From assembly GCF_025515305.1 (NCBI RefSeq), contig NZ_JAOPHT010000003.1, positions 310,001-374,000 of the forward strand: a DNA stretch of 64,000 nt. Reading direction: 5' to 3'. Made by a program: the position numbers and the translations under genes. The stretch comes from Roseicyclus sediminis (GTDB lineage Bacteria; Pseudomonadota; Alphaproteobacteria; Rhodobacterales; Rhodobacteraceae). Below are positions 60,699-64,000 of the stretch, in pieces (position 1 is the first letter of the stretch; each line of letters begins with the position of its first letter). The notes beneath the pieces are model-generated. The model saw nothing but the letters and a program-made list of their open reading frames with translations, did no database searches and was not told where the DNA came from.

Positions 60699-62147
60699 AT
60701 GAAACGCGCAAGAAACGTAAAGATCGTAGCCACTCTGGGCCCCGCATCCGAGGGATACGACATGATCCGCCAGCTTTTCGAGGCGGGTGCCGACGTGTTC
60801 CGCCTGAACATGAGCCACGGCGGTCATGACGAGATCCGCGCGCGCCACGCCGCGATCCGGCAGGTCGAGAAGGACACGGGCCGTCCGATCGCCATTCTCG
60901 CCGACCTTCAGGGCCCGAAACTGCGCTGCGGCAGCTTTGCCAACGGCGAGGGATACGACCTCGAGGACGGCGCGACATTCCGCTTCGATCTGGACCCGAC
61001 CCCTGGCGATGCCATGCGGGTGCAGCTTCCGCACAAGGAGATCTTCGAGGCGCTCGAACCCGGTTCACGCCTTCTCGTGAACGACGGCAAGGTGCGTCTG
61101 CGGGTCGATGCCTGCGGTCCCGACTTCGCCGATTGCACGGTGGTTGCGGGCGGGCCGATCTCGAACCGCAAGGGCGTGAACGTGCCCGACGTGGTCCTGC
61201 CGCTGGCCGCCCTGTCCGAAAAGGACCGCAACGACCTCGAGTTCGTGTGCCAGCTCGGCGTCGACTGGCTCGCGCTCAGCTTCGTGCAGCGCGCCGCCGA
61301 CGTGCAGGAGGCCCGGGCGCTCGCCAGGGGCCGGGCCGCGATCCTGTCGAAGATCGAGAAGCCGGCGGCGGTTCAGGCCTTCGACGAGATCCTCGCGGCT
61401 TCGGACGGCATCATGGTGGCCCGCGGCGATCTCGGGGTGGAGCTTCCGGTTCATGCCGTGCCGCCGATCCAGAAGCGCCTGGTTCGCAAGTGCCGCGCCG
61501 CCGCGAAGCCCGTGATCGTCGCCACCCAGATGCTGGAGAGCATGATCGAGAGCCCGATGCCCACCCGTGCCGAGGTCTCGGATGTTGCGACCGCGCTCTA
61601 TGAAGGTGCGGACGCGGTGATGCTGAGCGCGGAATCGGCCGCGGGAAGCTACCCGATCGAGGCCGTGACGACGATGCACAACGTCGCAGTCGAGGTCGAG
61701 AGCGACACGAATTTTCCCGACATCATGCAGGCCTCCCGCGTGGTGCAGCGGAACTCGACCGCCGATGCCATCGTCGCCGCCGCGCGCGAGATCGCCGAGA
61801 CGGTCGACATCAAGGCGATCTGCTGCTTCACCCAGTCCGGCAAGACCGCCGCGCTTGTTGCGCGGGAGCGTCCGCGCGTCCCGATCCTGGCGCTGACGCC
61901 GCTGATCGACGTGGCGCGGCGGATGTGCCTGACCTGGGGGATCGTGAACTACGTCACCGAGGAGCAGCACCGCTTCAAGGGGGCCGTGGTGAACGCCGCG
62001 CGCGCCGCACGGTCGGGTGGCTATGCCACCGAGGAAGACCAGATCATCGTTGTTGCGGGCGTTCCCTTCAACGTGCAGGGTTCCACCAACATCCTGCGCG
62101 TCGCCCCCTGCGCAGAGCGGCTGATCTACGCCACCGATCCCGAGTGA
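60699..62147 (+). CDS. pyk: Pyruvate kinase
   Basis: A 482-aa pyruvate kinase: KIVATLGPAS opening, FRLNMSHG, LADLQGPKLR, LSKIEKPAAV with the catalytic Lys, MVARGDLGVELP, ATQMLESMI and AVMLSAESAAG. It makes ATP and pyruvate from phosphoenolpyruvate at the end of glycolysis. Length is normal. The 237 bases up to the N-formylglutamate gene hold no gene I can support; GCATAC at 60677-60682 may be a -10. Confidence 0.95.
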   Translation: MKRARNVKIVATLGPASEGYDMIRQLFEAGADVFRLNMSHGGHDEIRARHAAIRQVEKDTGRPIAILADLQGPKLRCGSFANGEGYDLEDGATFRFDLDPTPGDAMRVQLPHKEIFEALEPGSRLLVNDGKVRLRVDACGPDFADCTVVAGGPISNRKGVNVPDVVLPLAALSEKDRNDLEFVCQLGVDWLALSFVQRAADVQEARALARGRAAILSKIEKPAAVQAFDEILAASDGIMVARGDLGVELPVHAVPPIQKRLVRKCRAAAKPVIVATQMLESMIESPMPTRAEVSDVATALYEGADAVMLSAESAAGSYPIEAVTTMHNVAVEVESDTNFPDIMQASRVVQRNSTADAIVAAAREIAETVDIKAICCFTQSGKTAALVARERPRVPILALTPLIDVARRMCLTWGIVNYVTEEQHRFKGAVVNAARAARSGGYATEEDQIIVVAGVPFNVQGSTNILRVAPCAERLIYATDPE

Positions 62148-62154
62148 CATATCC

Positions 62155-62385
62155 ATGGCCATCGGCTCGGACATCCTGATCGTCATCGCGACGACGGTCT
62201 GCGTCTTTTCCATCGCCTCGGTCGTGGCGGGATGGGCGGTCAGGGTCTGGCCGGTGATGGCGCTTGTCTCGCTGGCGATCGGGCTGGGGCTGTTCGCGTT
62301 CGTGCATGTCTCGGTCGATGGCGGGCTCGCCCTGCGCGATGTGCCCGACGCCTTCATCCTCGTCGCCGCGCGTATCCTGAACTGA
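62155..62385 (+). CDS. Small two-helix membrane protein
   Basis: A 76-aa protein with hydrophobic segments at about 6-30 (ILIVIATTVCVFSIASVVAGW) and 32-52 (VMALVSLAIGLGLFAFVHV). It starts 7 bases after the pyk stop, so it is probably co-transcribed with pyk. I do not recognise a named family; the position suggests a conserved Rhodobacteraceae neighbour. Confidence 0.7.
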   Translation: MAIGSDILIVIATTVCVFSIASVVAGWAVRVWPVMALVSLAIGLGLFAFVHVSVDGGLALRDVPDAFILVAARILN

Positions 62386-62509
62386 TTGCCCGAGCTGAAG
62401 CCTTGCCAGCCCACGCCTTTGGCTGTATGCGACCCGCTCCAACGGCGCGGCCGGCCAGAACGGCATGCCGAGTCGCGCCCGAACCGACCCTACGAGACAG
62501 GAGACGGAA

Positions 62510-62710
62510 ATGCCGAAGATGAAGACCAAGTCGAGCGCCAAGAAGCGCTTCAAGGTGACCGGCACCGGCAAGGTGGTGGCGGCGCAGGCCGGCAAGCGGC
62601 ACGGGATGATCAAGCGGACGAACAAGTTCATCCGCAACGCACGGGGCACGACCACGCTGTCGGACGCCGATGCGAAGATCGTCAAGTCCTACATGCCCTA
62701 CGACCGCTGA
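62510..62710 (+). CDS. rpmI: 50S ribosomal protein L35
   Basis: A 66-aa L35: [13 protein letters not shown] opening, [18 protein letters not shown] and [17 protein letters not shown] precedes the ATG. It is 12 bases before rplT; infC is absent upstream, as usual in Rhodobacteraceae. Confidence 0.97.
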   Translation: MPKMKTKSSAKKRFKVTGTGKVVAAQAGKRHGMIKRTNKFIRNARGTTTLSDADAKIVKSYMPYDR

Positions 62711-62722
62711 GGAGGCCGCACC

Positions 62723-63082
62723 ATGTCCCGCACCAAAGGTGGAACCGTCACCCATCGCCGCCACAAGAAGGTTCTTGACGCGGCCAAAGGCTACTACGGC
62801 GCACGGTCGCGGAGCTTCCGCACCGCGACCCAGGCCGTCGACAAGGCCAACCAGTACGCGACGCGCGACCGCAAGGCCCGCAAGCGCCAGTTCCGCGCAT
62901 TGTGGATCCAGCGGATCAATGCCGCTGTCCGCGCGCACGATGAATCGCTGACCTACTCGCGCTTCATCAACGGCCTGCTGAAGGCCGGGATCGAGGTGGA
63001 CCGCAAGGTTCTGGCCGATCTCGCCATCCACGAGCCCGACGCATTCGGCGCCATCGTGGCACAGGCGAAGGCCGCTCTCTGA
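62723..63082 (+). CDS. rplT: 50S ribosomal protein L20
   Basis: A 119-aa L20: [27 protein letters not shown] opening, [23 protein letters not shown] and [22 protein letters not shown]. It assembles the 50S subunit and represses its own operon. GAGGAGG lies 8 bases before the ATG. Confidence 0.97.
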   Translation: MSRTKGGTVTHRRHKKVLDAAKGYYGARSRSFRTATQAVDKANQYATRDRKARKRQFRALWIQRINAAVRAHDESLTYSRFINGLLKAGIEVDRKVLADLAIHEPDAFGAIVAQAKAAL

Positions 63083-63106
63083 GATCGTCCGGAAACGGAT
63101 GCTGAC

Positions 63107-63128
63107 AGGGCCGCCTTCGGGCGGCCCT
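63107..63128 (+). terminator. Hairpin terminator or attenuator after rplT
   Basis: A perfect 9-bp stem AGGGCCGCC/GGCGGCCCT (63107-63115 with 63120-63128) with a TTCG loop, but only TTC follows, so termination may be partial. It lies 24 bases after rplT and 83 before pheS. Confidence 0.55.
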
Positions 63129-63210
63129 TCGCGTTCGGGGCGGACGCTTGCAATCCGGGGGGTGCGTGGTAGGTGAAACGGCGCATTCGAGAGGCACGGA
63201 GACGGCGAAG

Positions 63211-64000
63211 ATGGACGGGTTGGATCAGCTGAAATCGGACTGGCTGGGCCGGATCGGGCAGGCCTCGGACGAGGCCGCGCTGGAAGAGCTGCGCGTCGCC
63301 GCGCTGGGAAAGAAGGGCGACATCAGCCTGCGGATGCGCGAACTGGGCAAGATGAGCCCGGAGGAGCGGCAGGTCGCGGGCCCCGCGCTCAACGCGCTCA
63401 AGGACGAGGTGAACGCCGCCCTGACCGCCAAGAAGGCGGCGCTGGCCGATGCCGCGCTGGACGAACGGCTGCGGGCCGAATGGCTCGACGTGACGCTGCC
63501 CGCGCGGCACCGGCGGGTCGGCACCATCCATCCCGTCTCCCAGGTGACGGAGGAGGTCACCGCGATCTTCGCCGACATGGGCTTCGCCGTGGCAGAGGGC
63601 CCGCAGGTCGAGACCGACTGGTACAACTTCGACGCGCTGAACATCCCCGGCCACCACCCCGCGCGGGCCGAGATGGACACGTTCTACATGGCGCGGGTCG
63701 AGGGCGATAACCGCCCGCCGCACGTGTTGCGCACGCACACCAGCCCCGTGCAGATCCGCCACATGGAGGCCTACGGGGCGCCGTGCCGCGTGATCGCGCC
63801 GGGCCGCGTCTACCGCGCCGACTACGACCAGACGCACACGCCCATGTTCCACCAGGTCGAGGGTCTGGCCATCGACCGCGACATCTCCATGGCGAACCTC
63901 AAGTGGACGCTGGAGGAGTTCTTCTCGGCCTATTTCGGCACGAAGGTCCGCACCCGCTTCCGCGCCTCGCACTTCCCGTTCACCGAGCCGTCCGCCGAGG
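63211..64000 (+). CDS. pheS: Phenylalanine-tRNA ligase alpha subunit (partial, runs off the window)
   Basis: The first 263 of about 355 codons. N-terminal coiled-coil ([32 protein letters not shown] region), then the catalytic domain: [71 protein letters not shown] and [14 protein letters not shown]. It charges tRNA-Phe with the beta subunit (pheT is expected next). The frame is open to the end. Confidence 0.95.
   Translation, partial: MDGLDQLKSDWLGRIGQASDEAALEELRVAALGKKGDISLRMRELGKMSPEERQVAGPALNALKDEVNAALTAKKAALADAALDERLRAEWLDVTLPARHRRVGTIHPVSQVTEEVTAIFADMGFAVAEGPQVETDWYNFDALNIPGHHPARAEMDTFYMARVEGDNRPPHVLRTHTSPVQIRHMEAYGAPCRVIAPGRVYRADYDQTHTPMFHQVEGLAIDRDISMANLKWTLEEFFSAYFGTKVRTRFRASHFPFTEPSAE

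Noticed and set aside
1-64000. CRISPR arrays, tRNA or rRNA genes, insertion sequences and prophage
   Set aside because: No regularly spaced repeats, cloverleaf sequences, transposase or integrase motifs were seen on either strand; small degenerate remnants cannot be excluded by eye.

Overview
This 64 kb window is chromosomal DNA of a GC-rich alphaproteobacterium, almost certainly a member of the Rhodobacteraceae (Roseobacter/Rhodobacter group). The evidence is the divergent regB | senC-regA redox locus with ahcY nearby, a CenR-like regulator, the addB-addA-trxA run, rpmI-rplT-pheS without infC, and intergenic signals typical of the group: CtrA-type TTAA-N7-TTAA boxes and an FNR-type TTGAC-N4-ATCAA box. 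No rRNA, tRNA, CRISPR array, insertion sequence or prophage was recognised. Almost all of the window is conserved housekeeping sequence, tightly packed, with many ATGA, GTGA or TGATG stop/start overlaps.

Layout. 0-7 kb: the tail of an outer-membrane-type protein, a PagL-like lipid A deacylase, YggS, an L,D-transpeptidase, ribA, the CenR-like regulator, a candidate FNR-driven small RNA, xthA, the chaperedoxin CnoX, a Lon-substrate-binding-domain protein and a Trm112-like protein. 7-16 kb: a UbiH-type monooxygenase, an amidase, a DapC-type aminotransferase, ftsK, lolA, a transglycosylase lipoprotein and hspQ. 16-24 kb: a gamma-glutamyltransferase, an orphan STAS/anti-sigma kinase pair, a thiolase, a free-methionine-sulfoxide reductase, a PhnZ-like HD protein, a panE-like reductase and ahcY. 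24-31 kb: a 34-aa small gene, HD and GNAT enzymes, then the redox locus (lipoprotein, regA, senC | regB) and a PAS-repeat protein downstream of overlapping CtrA boxes.

31-46 kb: tsaE-amgK-murU-addB-addA overlap in one operon (tRNA modification, cell-wall sugar recycling, double-strand-break repair). They are followed by trxA, an OB-fold/55-aa membrane protein pair, the nitrogen pair glnK-amtB, and a class A penicillin-binding protein. 46-53 kb: mlaA-mlaC (outer-membrane lipid asymmetry), a type I secretion ABC/HlyD pair, RidA, a GDPD, a FemAB-like GNAT and phhB. 53-64 kb: two tandem peroxiredoxins, a ferredoxin-reductase-like flavoprotein, rsmD, a zinc-ribbon protein, recQ, yaaA, a DUF1244 protein, an N-formylglutamate amidohydrolase, pyruvate kinase, L35, L20 and the start of pheS.

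The most interesting signals are non-coding: (i) an FNR box, -10 element, short transcript with an anti-Shine-Dalgarno CCTCCC and intrinsic terminator at 4239-4337; (ii) a composite repeat (hairpin followed by GCGTATTT...GAAAGATGAAGG) present three times just past gene ends; (iii) interlocked face-to-face promoters between senC and regB; (iv) three phased TTAA half-sites before a DivL-like PAS protein; and (v) a perfect DnaA box on the promoter of a lytic transglycosylase gene. All regulatory calls come from reading the sequence and are untested.
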